64,000 nt of DNA from JADGOV01 sp963814355 (GTDB lineage: Bacteria > Actinomycetota > Actinomycetes > JADGOV01): positions 1,204,738 through 1,268,737 of the forward strand of contig CAWFCZ010000018.1 in assembly GCA_963814355.1 (NCBI GenBank), read 5' to 3'. Numbering within the stretch: the stretch's first letter is position 1; the number at the start of each line of letters is the position of its first letter. Shown here in pieces: positions 23,734 through 31,709 of the stretch. A program made the translations under genes and the position numbers. The notes beneath the pieces are model-generated. The model was not told the DNA's origin, ran no database searches, and worked only from the letters and a program-made list of their open reading frames with translations.

Positions 23734-25533
23734 ATGCGGCATTCCGGGCGCGAGCGGCGAACGGCCGCCCGGGCGGCTGTGGGGGGCTCACTGGGCCGCG
23801 TCAGGCAGGCCGTCCCGCTCCGGGTGGGCGGTTTACGGCTGCTCGCCGTCCGGTCCAGCCGGGCCGAGCTGCTGGGGCTGGCCCTCGTGGTCGGGGTCGG
23901 TGCGGGGCTGGGCGCCGTGCTGTTCCGGTTCATGATCGAAGGGTTGACCCGAGCCTTCACCGGCTACCCGGACTACGCCGGTCTGGGACATGTCGCCAAC
24001 CCGAACGCGCCGGCCCTGGGCCGCTACTTCGTGGTGGCGACCCCGGTCGTCGCGGGACTGCTGTACGGACCGCTGGTGTACTTCTTCGCTCGGGAAGCCC
24101 GCGGCCACGGTGTGCCCGAGGTGATGCTGGCGGTTGCCAGGCAGGGCGGACGGATCCGCCCGCAGGTGGCGGTGGTCAAGGCGCTGGCGTCGGCGCTGTG
24201 CATCGGCGGCGGCGGTTCGGTCGGCCGGGAGGGTCCGATCGTGCAGATCGGGTCGGCGCTGGGGTCCAGCCTCGCCCAGCTGGTTCGCCTGGACGAACGC
24301 CGGATCCGGTTGCTGGTCGCCTGCGGAGCGGGGGGTGGAATCGCGGCGACCTTCAACGCCCCACTCGCCGGGGTGTTCTTCGCCATGGAGCTGATCTTGC
24401 GGCGCTGGGAGACGGAATCGTTCGGCATGGTCGTGCTCTCTTCGGTGACCGCCAGCGTCATCGGCCGATCCGTGCTGGGCAACACGCCGTTCCTGGTGCT
24501 GCCGGCGTTTCGGATCGACCACGTGGTGCAGTACCCGCTGTTCGGGCTGCTCGGCATATGCGCCGGGCTCGTCGGGGTGGGGTTCTCCCGCGTGCTGTAC
24601 GCGGTGGAGGACGTCTGCGACTGGGCCTGGCGCGGGCCGGAGTGGCTCCGCCCGGCGGCCGGTGGCCTGCTGCTCGGCACCCTGCTGCTGGTCCTCCCGC
24701 AGATGTACGGGGTGGGCTACCCGGTGCTGGGCCGGGCGGTCGCCGACAAGTACACCGTCGCCTTCCTGCTCGCGTTGCTGGCCGGCAAGCTGCTGGCCTG
24801 CAGCCTGACGATCGGGATCGGCGGCTCGGGTGGAGTGTTCGCGCCGAGCCTGTTCTGCGGAGCCATGGCCGGTGCGGTCTTCGGCGACGTGGTGCACGCG
24901 ATCGCACCGCAGGCCGGCGGGTCGGTGGGGGCATACGCCCTGGTCGGGATGGGGGCGGTGTTCGCCGGCGCGGCCCGAGCGCCGATCACCGCGGTGGTGA
25001 TCCTGTTCGAGCTGACCGGCGAGTACACGATCATCCTGCCGATGATGCTGGCCATCGTGCTGGCCACCGGGGTGAGCGACCTGATCTCGGCCGACACCGT
25101 CTACACCCGCAAGCTGCTGCGCCGCGGCATCGACGTCGAGGAACCCGCGGACGCCAAGCTGCGCCGCCAGCCGGTCAGCGACTTCATGGTCGACCCGCCG
25201 GTCCCGGTGGCCGCCGGTGCAGACCTGCGGGCGGTCGCGCACCGCTTCGCCGCCGAAGGAACCGGATCGCTACCGGTGGCCGATGACTCCGGGCGCTACC
25301 TCGGCCTGATCACCGCCCATGAGCTGATGGACGCGCTCGCCGCCGACGAGGTCACCGACATTGTCGCCCTGACCAGCGGTGGTGAGCCGGTACACCTGGA
25401 CGCGCCGCTGGGGGAGGCGCTGCGCCAGCTGGACCGCGGCGTCGACGCCGTTCCGGTGGCCGATGCCGATGGGATCCTCGTAGGCTGGATCCGCCACCGC
25501 GACCTGCTGGCCGCGCTCAGCGCCAGGGGCTGA
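23734..25533 (+). CDS. ClC-family chloride channel/antiporter with C-terminal CBS pair
   Basis: A 599-residue membrane protein with about ten hydrophobic helices and two CBS domains (about 480-595). ClC signatures are GHGVPE (124-129), GSVGREGP (161-168, gating glutamate E166) and a GGSGGVFAPSLF segment. The first motif has His where Cl-selective EcClC has Ser, a variation seen in a subset of bacterial ClCs, so anion preference is open. CBS domains usually bind adenosine nucleotides and gate transport. The start is ATG 23734; the frame runs upstream through the preceding gene without support. Confidence 0.93.
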   Translation: MRHSGRERRTAARAAVGGSLGRVRQAVPLRVGGLRLLAVRSSRAELLGLALVVGVGAGLGAVLFRFMIEGLTRAFTGYPDYAGLGHVANPNAPALGRYFVVATPVVAGLLYGPLVYFFAREARGHGVPEVMLAVARQGGRIRPQVAVVKALASALCIGGGGSVGREGPIVQIGSALGSSLAQLVRLDERRIRLLVACGAGGGIAATFNAPLAGVFFAMELILRRWETESFGMVVLSSVTASVIGRSVLGNTPFLVLPAFRIDHVVQYPLFGLLGICAGLVGVGFSRVLYAVEDVCDWAWRGPEWLRPAAGGLLLGTLLLVLPQMYGVGYPVLGRAVADKYTVAFLLALLAGKLLACSLTIGIGGSGGVFAPSLFCGAMAGAVFGDVVHAIAPQAGGSVGAYALVGMGAVFAGAARAPITAVVILFELTGEYTIILPMMLAIVLATGVSDLISADTVYTRKLLRRGIDVEEPADAKLRRQPVSDFMVDPPVPVAAGADLRAVAHRFAAEGTGSLPVADDSGRYLGLITAHELMDALAADEVTDIVALTSGGEPVHLDAPLGEALRQLDRGVDAVPVADADGILVGWIRHRDLLAALSARG

Positions 25534-25544
25534 TTCAGGTCCAC

Positions 25545-25586
25545 GGCTCATTCAGATACCCGGCTCGTTCAGATAGTCTGAGCGAG
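25545..25586. promoter_or_regulatory. Repeats at toxin-antitoxin promoter (probable operator)
   Basis: A direct repeat GGCTC-A/G-TTCAGATA occurs at 25545-25558 and 25562-25575. It overlaps an inverted repeat CTCGTTCAGA-TAG-TCTGAGCGAG (25564-25586) with one mismatch that abuts the antitoxin GTG. This is the expected layout for antitoxin autoregulation. Confidence 0.55.
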
Positions 25587-25843
25587 TGAAGGTGATGACG
25601 GCGTCGGAGGTGTCGCGGGCGTTCTCAGCCGTGCTGGACGAGGCGGAGCGCGGCGAGACGATCGTGGTCACCCGAGCCGGCCGACGGGTTGCCACCATCG
25701 CCCCGACCGGCGCGGCCACATGGGGCGCGTTCCGCGAAGCGCTGCGCGACTGGACCGCGCCTGAAGACCTCGCTTTCGAGGCCGACATGCGAGCTGCTCG
25801 GGAGGCTGTGACCCTCGCCGAGGACCCGTGGCAGAACGCCTGA
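25586..25843 (+). CDS. Phd/VapB-type antitoxin
   Basis: An 85-residue Phd-like antitoxin: MTASEVSRAFSAVLDEAERGETIVVTRAGRRVATIAP is the DNA-binding domain, followed by an acidic toxin-binding tail (APEDLAFEADMRAAREAVTL). GTG 25586 is used; an ATG four codons later is possible. It overlaps the PIN toxin gene by 16 bases. The operator-like repeats immediately upstream support autoregulation. Confidence 0.9.
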   Translation: MKVMTASEVSRAFSAVLDEAERGETIVVTRAGRRVATIAPTGAATWGAFREALRDWTAPEDLAFEADMRAAREAVTLAEDPWQNA

Positions 25844-26265
25844 TCTTGGATACGAGCATTCTGATCGCCGCCGAACGCGGCACGCTCGATATGGCCGCCG
25901 CGGCGGGCGACGATGCGGACGCGGCCCTGCCAGCCATCGCGGTGGCTGAGTACCTTGCCGGGGTACACCTCGCCACGACCGGGCGTCAACGCGACTCCCG
26001 CCGGGCCTTCCTCGATCGCGTGCTTCGCGCTCTGCCGATCGAGGACTACACCCAACGGGTGGCGCAGCGCCACGGCGAACTGCTGGCTCATGTTCGCCGC
26101 ACCGGCACCCCGCTGGGTGCCCACGACCTCATCATCGCCGCCACCGCCATCGCCACCGGTCGCACAATCCTCACCACCGACGACCGTGCTCGATTTCACG
26201 AGTTGTCCCACGTCGCCGCCAGAGTCATCGCTCCCACCCGGCGGCGCCCTGACAATCTCATGTGA
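25828..26265 (+). CDS. PIN-domain toxin (VapC)
   Basis: A 145-residue PIN ribonuclease with the full acidic set: LILDTSILIAAERG (Asp8), VAEYLAG (Glu), GAHDLIIAATA (Asp) and LTTDDRARF (Asp). The start is GTG 25828 inside the end of the antitoxin gene. The 3' end overlaps the convergent DUF421 gene by 8 bases. It is clearly intact, in contrast to the decayed genes around it. Confidence 0.92.
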   Translation: MAERLILDTSILIAAERGTLDMAAAAGDDADAALPAIAVAEYLAGVHLATTGRQRDSRRAFLDRVLRALPIEDYTQRVAQRHGELLAHVRRTGTPLGAHDLIIAATAIATGRTILTTDDRARFHELSHVAARVIAPTRRRPDNLM

Positions 26266-26800
26266 CCCGCGGTGCCTGGTAGCCGACGGCGTTGTCCAGC
26301 CCAACCTGGACGAGGGGCGGTACGGGGCCGGGGTCTTTCGGCACGATGCTCAGGTCACCCTTCGCCTCGTACAACACGTAGCGGATACCGGACAGGTCGA
26401 AAATCCCGTGCTGGCGCAGCTGGGCGAACAGGTCGTGATCGGTGAGCCCGCACAGCCGAAGCTGGCGGCGACGGACCTGGCCGTGCATGACCAGGACGCG
26501 GACCCGGTGGTCGGCAAGCTTGCCGAACAGCGGGTGGAACCGCAGCACGCTCGCCAGCCGGTGCACCACGATGAGCGTCAGCAGCGCCACGGCGCCGGTG
26601 AGGTAGGACTGGGTGTCCGCGGTCGCCGTCCGGCCCACGATGGCGCCGACCGCGACCGCGGTGGCGAAATCGATGATCGTCCACTGCGCCAGCGTGCGGC
26701 GCTCGCCGAGGCGCAGGCCGATCAGCGCCGTGGCATAGATGAGTGCGGCCTTGCCGGCCACCGTACCCAGCTGCCCCGCTTGCCCGTCCAGCCAGTGCAT
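26258..26800 (-). CDS. DUF421 (YetF-like) membrane protein
   Basis: A 180-residue protein with three N-terminal transmembrane helices (about 10-95) and a small C-terminal soluble domain. Family signatures are LIGLRLGERRTLAQWTIIDFATAVAVGAIVG in the membrane part and VLVMHGQVRRRQLRLCGLTDHDLFAQLRQHGI in the soluble part. The start is ATG 26800 behind GGGAG. DUF421 proteins such as YetF are linked in Bacilli to spore germination and membrane functions; the role here is unknown. Confidence 0.86.
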   Translation of the reverse strand: MHWLDGQAGQLGTVAGKAALIYATALIGLRLGERRTLAQWTIIDFATAVAVGAIVGRTATADTQSYLTGAVALLTLIVVHRLASVLRFHPLFGKLADHRVRVLVMHGQVRRRQLRLCGLTDHDLFAQLRQHGIFDLSGIRYVLYEAKGDLSIVPKDPGPVPPLVQVGLDNAVGYQAPRVT

Positions 26801-26988
26801 ACCGGCTCCCTTCGATCTCGGTGATCCAGGCATCGATTACCAGCCCGAAGTAGGTGGCGATCTGACGCCCGAGACGGTCCAGCTCGGTTCGGGTCAGCAG
26901 TCCGCGGCGCGCTAGCAACTGGCTTCGCCCGACTGGTTGCAGCGCCGTGATGTCCGCGCGGGACTCGTCGTACCGACTCGATCTCGAT

Positions 26989-27038
26989 GATCCGGGCCTC
27001 ACCAGCCCGCGCCGGGGGTGGTCGCCAGGGCCTGGATC
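26989..27038. repeat. 50-bp palindromic element, copy 2, in a 294-bp intergenic stretch
   Basis: Arms GATCCGGGCC (26989-26998) and GGCCTGGATC (27029-27038) are inverted with one mismatch. The whole 50 bp aligns without gaps to the reverse complement of 21817-21866. A half copy (GATCTCGGTGATCCAGGC, then ACCAGCCCG) lies near 26815-26848. The flanking interval 26801-27094 holds no supported gene; a minus-strand frame reading GLLTRTELDRLGRQIATYFGLVIDAW ends without a recognisable family. Confidence 0.6.
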
Positions 27039-27094
27039 ACGGTGCGGCCGCTGTACAGCCGGCGCCGGAGAGGCCGGCCCACCAGAACCAGTGC

Positions 27095-28624
27095 TCACTT
27101 CGGTCCGGAGTGCCGCCATCGTCGGCCGTCGCGGGCGATGAGCTGGTCGGCCTCCCGTGGCCCCCAGGTCGCCGCCTGGTAGAGCGGTATCGGGTCGTCG
27201 TCGCGAGCCCAACCCGCCAGGATCGGGTCTACGATGCGCCAGGACCGCCCGACCTCGTCGGCCCGGATGAACAGGGTCGGGTCGCCGATCAGCGCGTCGA
27301 GAATGACCCGCTCGTAGGCGTCCGGCGAGTGCTCGGAGAAGCTCGTCCCGTAGGAGAACTCCATCGACGCCTTGCGCACCCGGAAGGACAGCCCGGGAAC
27401 CTTCGCGCCGAACCGCAGGCTCAACTTCTCCTCCGGCTGCACATTCACGATCAGGGCGTCCGGCTCCAGTTGCAGCGCGTTCTGCGACAGCAGCGGCAAG
27501 TGCGGTGGCCGCTGGAACTCGATCGCCACCTCGGTCATCCGCTGCGGGAGTCGTTTGCCGGTCCGCACGTAGACAGGTACGCCGGCCCAGCGCCAGTTGT
27601 CGATATCTAGGCGAAGCGCGACGTAGGTCTCGGTGGAACTCAACGGGTCGACGCCGGGCTCATCCCGGTATCCCGGCATGAGATCTTCGCGGCTGCCGCC
27701 TCTGGTGTACTGGCCGCGTACGGCGCTGGCGGCAATGTCCGCCGGGGTTTCCAGCGGACGAATCGCCCGCAACAGCTTCATCTTCTCATCGCGTACCGCC
27801 TCCGGATAGAACGACGTGGGCGGTTCCATCAAGAACAGCGAGAGTACCTGCAGCACGTGGTTCTGCACGATGTCCCGCATCGCGCCGGCGTCTTCGTAGA
27901 AGCCGCCGCGGCTGCCGACGCCCAGCGTCTCGGCCACGGTGAGTTGAACGTTGTCGACCCAGGTGCGGTTCCAGATCGGCTCGAAGATCGAGTTGGCGAA
28001 ACGTAGGGCCAGCAGGTTCTGCACGGTGTCTTTCGCGAGGTAATGGTCGATCCGGAAGATCTGCTCTTCTTCGAAGGCGCTGGAGATCTGGACGTAGAGA
28101 TATTTCGCGCTCTCCTCGTCCCAACCGAACGGCTTTTCGATGACGATCCGGGCGAAGCCGTCCGCGCTGCCGGCACTGAGGCCGGCCTTGCCGAGGTTCT
28201 CCGCGATCACCCCGAACAGGCTCGACGGCGTGGCCAGATAGAATACCCGGCTGCCCGCCGTACTACGGGTGCGGTCGAACTCCTCGAGCGTCTCGCCGAG
28301 TCGGTCGTAGACACCCGGGTCGTCGTAGCTACCGCTGAGGTAGCGGGCCGAACCGATCAGGTCCTCCCAGCGGCTGGTCGCCGTCGCCTCGAAACCGCTC
28401 GCAGCGGACCAACAGCGCGCCCGGAACTCCGCGTCCGTAAGCCCAGACCGGGCCACCCCCACCAGGGCCATCTCGGTCGGCAACCGTCCGTACCGGCTGA
28501 GCTGGGCCAGTGCGGGCAGCAACTTCCGCTCGGTGAGATCCCCCGAGGCACCGAAGATCACCAGTACGCAGGGTGGGGATCGCCGGGCGGCGTCCTCATC
28601 GGCGTTTTCAGACACGTCAACCAC
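27095..28624 (-). CDS. zwf: Glucose-6-phosphate 1-dehydrogenase
   Basis: A 509-residue NADP-linked enzyme feeding the oxidative pentose phosphate pathway. The nucleotide motif FGASGDLTERKLLPAL is near residue 24. The active-site RIDHYLAKDTVQN carries the conserved Asp-His. The substrate Lys segment VIEKPFG is present. GTG 28624 or the in-frame GTG 28615 could be the start. Unlike many actinobacterial zwf genes it is not seen next to transaldolase or OpcA here; neighbours are a decayed region and the palindromic element. Confidence 0.95.
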   Translation of the reverse strand: MVDVSENADEDAARRSPPCVLVIFGASGDLTERKLLPALAQLSRYGRLPTEMALVGVARSGLTDAEFRARCWSAASGFEATATSRWEDLIGSARYLSGSYDDPGVYDRLGETLEEFDRTRSTAGSRVFYLATPSSLFGVIAENLGKAGLSAGSADGFARIVIEKPFGWDEESAKYLYVQISSAFEEEQIFRIDHYLAKDTVQNLLALRFANSIFEPIWNRTWVDNVQLTVAETLGVGSRGGFYEDAGAMRDIVQNHVLQVLSLFLMEPPTSFYPEAVRDEKMKLLRAIRPLETPADIAASAVRGQYTRGGSREDLMPGYRDEPGVDPLSSTETYVALRLDIDNWRWAGVPVYVRTGKRLPQRMTEVAIEFQRPPHLPLLSQNALQLEPDALIVNVQPEEKLSLRFGAKVPGLSFRVRKASMEFSYGTSFSEHSPDAYERVILDALIGDPTLFIRADEVGRSWRIVDPILAGWARDDDPIPLYQAATWGPREADQLIARDGRRWRHSGPK

Positions 28625-28696
28625 CTCGGGAGGAGTATTCCCCCACGGCGTGGCCGCCGCCGGGCCGGGCGGCGTGCGCCGGGGCGACGCTGCGCC

Positions 28697-28806
28697 GAGG
28701 CCGAGGCGGGGTCGGCGACGTCGGCAGTGAACCCGGCAGCTGTGATCCCGTCGACCCGCCAGCGCGCGCCGACGAGGTCGTCGAGCCGGTCCGTGGAGAC
28801 GCCGAC
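28697..28806 (-). pseudogene. Short-chain dehydrogenase fragment
   Basis: The minus strand reads STDRLDDLVGARWRVDGITA followed by AGFTADVADPAS. This resembles the segment after the Rossmann glycine motif in SDR proteins (R-x-D-x-L-x-x-L...ADVTDPAS). There is no cofactor motif before it and no catalytic part after it. It is probably a decayed fragment; confidence is low because it is short. Confidence 0.3.
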
Positions 28807-28851
28807 GTCCCGGCGAGGTGTCGGATACGGAGCAGCCGGCGCGTGGCCGGG

Positions 28852-29465
28852 TCAGCGCCTTGAAGACGCCTCAGCCAGGCCAGCCTTCGCGGCGACCCGT
28901 TGGCGTTCGATGCCTCGGTACCCGGTGGAGCGACCGGCACCGAAGAGCTCGGCTACCTCGAGGGTGCTGTACTCGCCGGTGCGCACGAGGGAGACCGGGT
29001 GGGTTCCTGCTTCCGGTTGAGCTTGGGCTGCTTGCCTCGCAGTCGTCCCTTGGCCCTGGCCACCTTCATGCCCTCCCAAGTCCGGAGCCGGATCAGATTC
29101 TGATCGAACTCGGCGACCGTGGCGAGGACGTTGAACGGCAGCCGGCCGGCCGCGTCGGTGACGTCGTAAACCGATCCGCCAAGACTCAGGCTGATCTGGC
29201 GGGCGGTGAGCTCATCCGCGATCACTCGCGCGTCCGGCAGGGACCTGGCCAGCCAGTCGAGCTTGGTCACCACCAGGGTGTCACCGGCCCTGCAGGCCGC
29301 GAGTGCCTCCCGTAGTCCGGGTCGCTCGCGGTTGGTGCCGGTCAGGCCATGGTCGACGTACACCCGCTCGGCCTCGACGCCAAGGGCGAGTAGGCCTTCA
29401 CGTTGAGCGGTCAGGTCTTGTTGATCGGTGGAGTATCGGGCGTGCCCGACAAGTAGCGCGCTCAT
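28852..29465 (-). pseudogene. Serine recombinase (resolvase/invertase family), frameshifted
   Basis: The first frame (29465 to about 29004) encodes a full resolvase catalytic domain. It has ARYSTDQQDLTAQREGL with the serine nucleophile near residue 12, the RPGLREALAACRAGDTLVVTKLDWLARS core, and the E helix LATVAEFDQNLIRLRTWEGM. The C-terminal helix-turn-helix (HPVSLVRTGEYSTLEVAELFGAGRSTGYRGIE) continues in another frame from about 29004 to 28852. A single missing base near 29001-29006 (GAACCCACCC) explains the break. Without it the gene would be a normal approximately 200-residue resolvase. No terminal repeats of a transposon were found. Confidence 0.75.
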
Positions 29466-29785
29466 GGCGGACCTCCCGTTGAAGGTCGGCTCGAGTTCGA
29501 GCTCGCGGTGGATACGCTGTCCGGCGGATCACGGTCTCAGCTCGCCAGGTCGTCGTCGCGGCAGCCGTCACATGCGGCCGCAAAGAGCCGGGCCGGCGCG
29601 GGTGCCGGGCGGTGAGGAGCGGCTGCGGGCCGGTGCGGCGCGCCGAGTGAGGCGGGCAAGGGCACGAGTGTTGAGACCAATATCAAACGCCAAGGGTAAC
29701 GATTCTACTACGCTGTGTTCTGACAGGCTCCGGCGCGTTCCCGTCCAGACCAAGTGCGGGCCTCTGTTTGCGTTGGAGCGGCGCG
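29466..29785. other. Intergenic region without supported gene
   Basis: The 320 bases between the recombinase remnant and the GGDEF-EAL gene have only short frames. TCGAGTTCGAGCTCG-type small palindromes are present near 29490. The stretch 29685-29725 (AAACGCCAAGGGTAACGATTCTACTACGC region) is less GC-rich than its surroundings and may hold the promoter of the downstream gene. Confidence 0.35.
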
Positions 29786-31672
29786 GTGGTTGACGAACAA
29801 CGGATGGTCGGGATCCTCAGCGATCTCGCCCGTACGCTGGTCACCGATTTTCCGATCCAAGGCATTTTGGACCACCTAGTCGACCGGATCGTACAGGTTC
29901 TGCCGGTCAGCGCGGCCGGGGTCACCCTCATCTCGGAGGGGAAAGGCCCCAGGTACATCGCCGCCTCCGATGATTCCGCGTTGCGGTTCGAGCGCTTGCA
30001 GACCTCGCTCGGGGAAGGTCCGTGCCTGACGGCGTACGCCTCGGGCGAGGCGGTGGCGGTACCCGACCTGGCCGGGGACGGCCGCTATCCACAGTTCGGG
30101 CCGGCCGCGCTGTCCGCCGGCCTGGCCGCCACGTTCACGTTCCCGCTACGTCACGGCAGCGGGCGGCTCGGTGCTCTGGATCTTTACCGTGAGACCCCGG
30201 GCGGCCTGGACAGCAACGACCTTGCCGCCGCCCAGATCCTGGCCGACGTGGCGGCGGCCTACCTGCTCAACGCGCAGGCCCGGGACGACGCCCAGGCGGC
30301 CTCCGACCGCTATCGGCACGAAGCCCTGCACGATTCGCTCACCGAGCTGCCGAACCGGCTGCTCCTCCAGCATCGGCTGGAACACGCCGCTCAACGGGCG
30401 AGACGCTCGCACAGCCTCGCCGCTGTCCTGTTCGTCGACCTCGACCGATTCAAGTCGGTAAATGATCTTCATGGCCACCAGGTAGGCGACGGACTGCTCA
30501 GGGCAGTCGCACGGCGCCTATCCGAAGCCATTCGGCCCGGCGACACCCTCGCCCGGATCTCCGGGGACGAGTTCGTCATCCTGTGCGAGGACCTCAAGAC
30601 CACCGCGGATGTCGATGCCCTAGCCAAGCGCATCCGCGCGGCCTTCGTCGCCTCCTTCCCCGTGGAGAACCCCGCCTCCTCGGAGGTCACCGCACTCCAC
30701 GTCACCGCAAGCGTGGGCGTCGCCTACGCCGGGCCCGGGGAGGACATCTCGAACCAGCTCGTCGTCGAGGCCGATAGGGCGATGTACCAGGTCAAGCGGC
30801 AGGACGACGGTACGCGCCGGACAATCAACGTGCGGCAGGGCCCCTGGGGCAACGAGGAACAGCGCCCGGAGGAGCAGCTGCGCCTCGCACTGCGCCGGGA
30901 CGAACTCGACCTCGCCTACCAGCCCATCGTGCGGAGTGCGGATGGTCAGGTAATCGGCGTGGAAGCCCTGCTCCGCTGGACCCCCCGGGACCGAAACCCG
31001 GTCCCGCCGCTGGCCATGATCTCAGTGGCCGAACAGTCCGGGCTCATCGCCACCATCGGCCGATGGGTACTCGAACGCGGCTGCGGCGATCGCGCCAAGT
31101 GGCTGCGCAACGCCTCGGGCACACCACTCGATCTGGCGGTCAACGTATCGGCCCGCCAGCTCGCGGAGCCCGGCTTCGCAACGTTGGTGGCGAAGGTGCT
31201 GGACAAGACCGGCATGGACCCGGCCGCCCTAATCCTGGAGATGACCGAGGGCGTCATGCTCGAAGATGGCCCCTGGGCGCTGACCGTACTCGGCGACCTC
31301 AAGAACCTGGGCATCCGGCTGGCACTCGACGACTTCGGTACCGGGTACTCCTCGCTCAGTTACCTGCGCGAGTTCCCGGTCGACATCCTCAAGATCGACC
31401 AAGGCTTCACCGCGGACATCGGTCGCAACCCGGCCGGTGCGGCGGTCATCTCCGCGGTCACCAACCTGGCCCATGCACTGGACCTCGGCGTCACCGTCGA
31501 AGGAGTAGAGACCGCCCCGCAGCATGAAGAGATCGTCGCGATCGGCTGCGAATCCGCCCAGGGCTTCCTGTACGCCCGGCCGATGTCCGCCGCGGAGTTC
31601 GGTGCCCGACTCGCGGCCAGTGCCGGGACAGCCCTGCGACTCCCGCACGACACAACCGCGGGCGGTGGGTAG
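29786..31672 (+). CDS. GAF-GGDEF-EAL cyclic-di-GMP protein
   Basis: A 628-residue cytosolic signalling protein. A GAF domain (about 5-165) precedes GGDEF (about 180-345) and EAL (about 370-615). The diguanylate cyclase motif reads SGDEF, a variant often still active. The phosphodiesterase domain keeps EALLRW, the DDFGTGYSS metal loop and the VEGVET end. A GAF N-terminus implies sensing of a small molecule or redox state. GTG 29786 follows GGAGCGG; TTG 29768 is possible. Net activity cannot be decided from sequence. Confidence 0.92.
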   Translation: MVDEQRMVGILSDLARTLVTDFPIQGILDHLVDRIVQVLPVSAAGVTLISEGKGPRYIAASDDSALRFERLQTSLGEGPCLTAYASGEAVAVPDLAGDGRYPQFGPAALSAGLAATFTFPLRHGSGRLGALDLYRETPGGLDSNDLAAAQILADVAAAYLLNAQARDDAQAASDRYRHEALHDSLTELPNRLLLQHRLEHAAQRARRSHSLAAVLFVDLDRFKSVNDLHGHQVGDGLLRAVARRLSEAIRPGDTLARISGDEFVILCEDLKTTADVDALAKRIRAAFVASFPVENPASSEVTALHVTASVGVAYAGPGEDISNQLVVEADRAMYQVKRQDDGTRRTINVRQGPWGNEEQRPEEQLRLALRRDELDLAYQPIVRSADGQVIGVEALLRWTPRDRNPVPPLAMISVAEQSGLIATIGRWVLERGCGDRAKWLRNASGTPLDLAVNVSARQLAEPGFATLVAKVLDKTGMDPAALILEMTEGVMLEDGPWALTVLGDLKNLGIRLALDDFGTGYSSLSYLREFPVDILKIDQGFTADIGRNPAGAAVISAVTNLAHALDLGVTVEGVETAPQHEEIVAIGCESAQGFLYARPMSAAEFGARLAASAGTALRLPHDTTAGGG

Positions 31673-31709
31673 CCGACCGCACCGTCAGCCAGGGCACGAT
31701 AGAGGGATC

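Noticed and set aside
28852..29465. Programmed frameshift in the resolvase
   Set aside because: No slippery heptamer, stimulatory structure or conserved overlap seen; simple decay is likelier.
28625..29785. Insertion sequence bounded by inverted repeats around the resolvase
   Set aside because: No terminal inverted repeats or target-site duplication could be found by eye.
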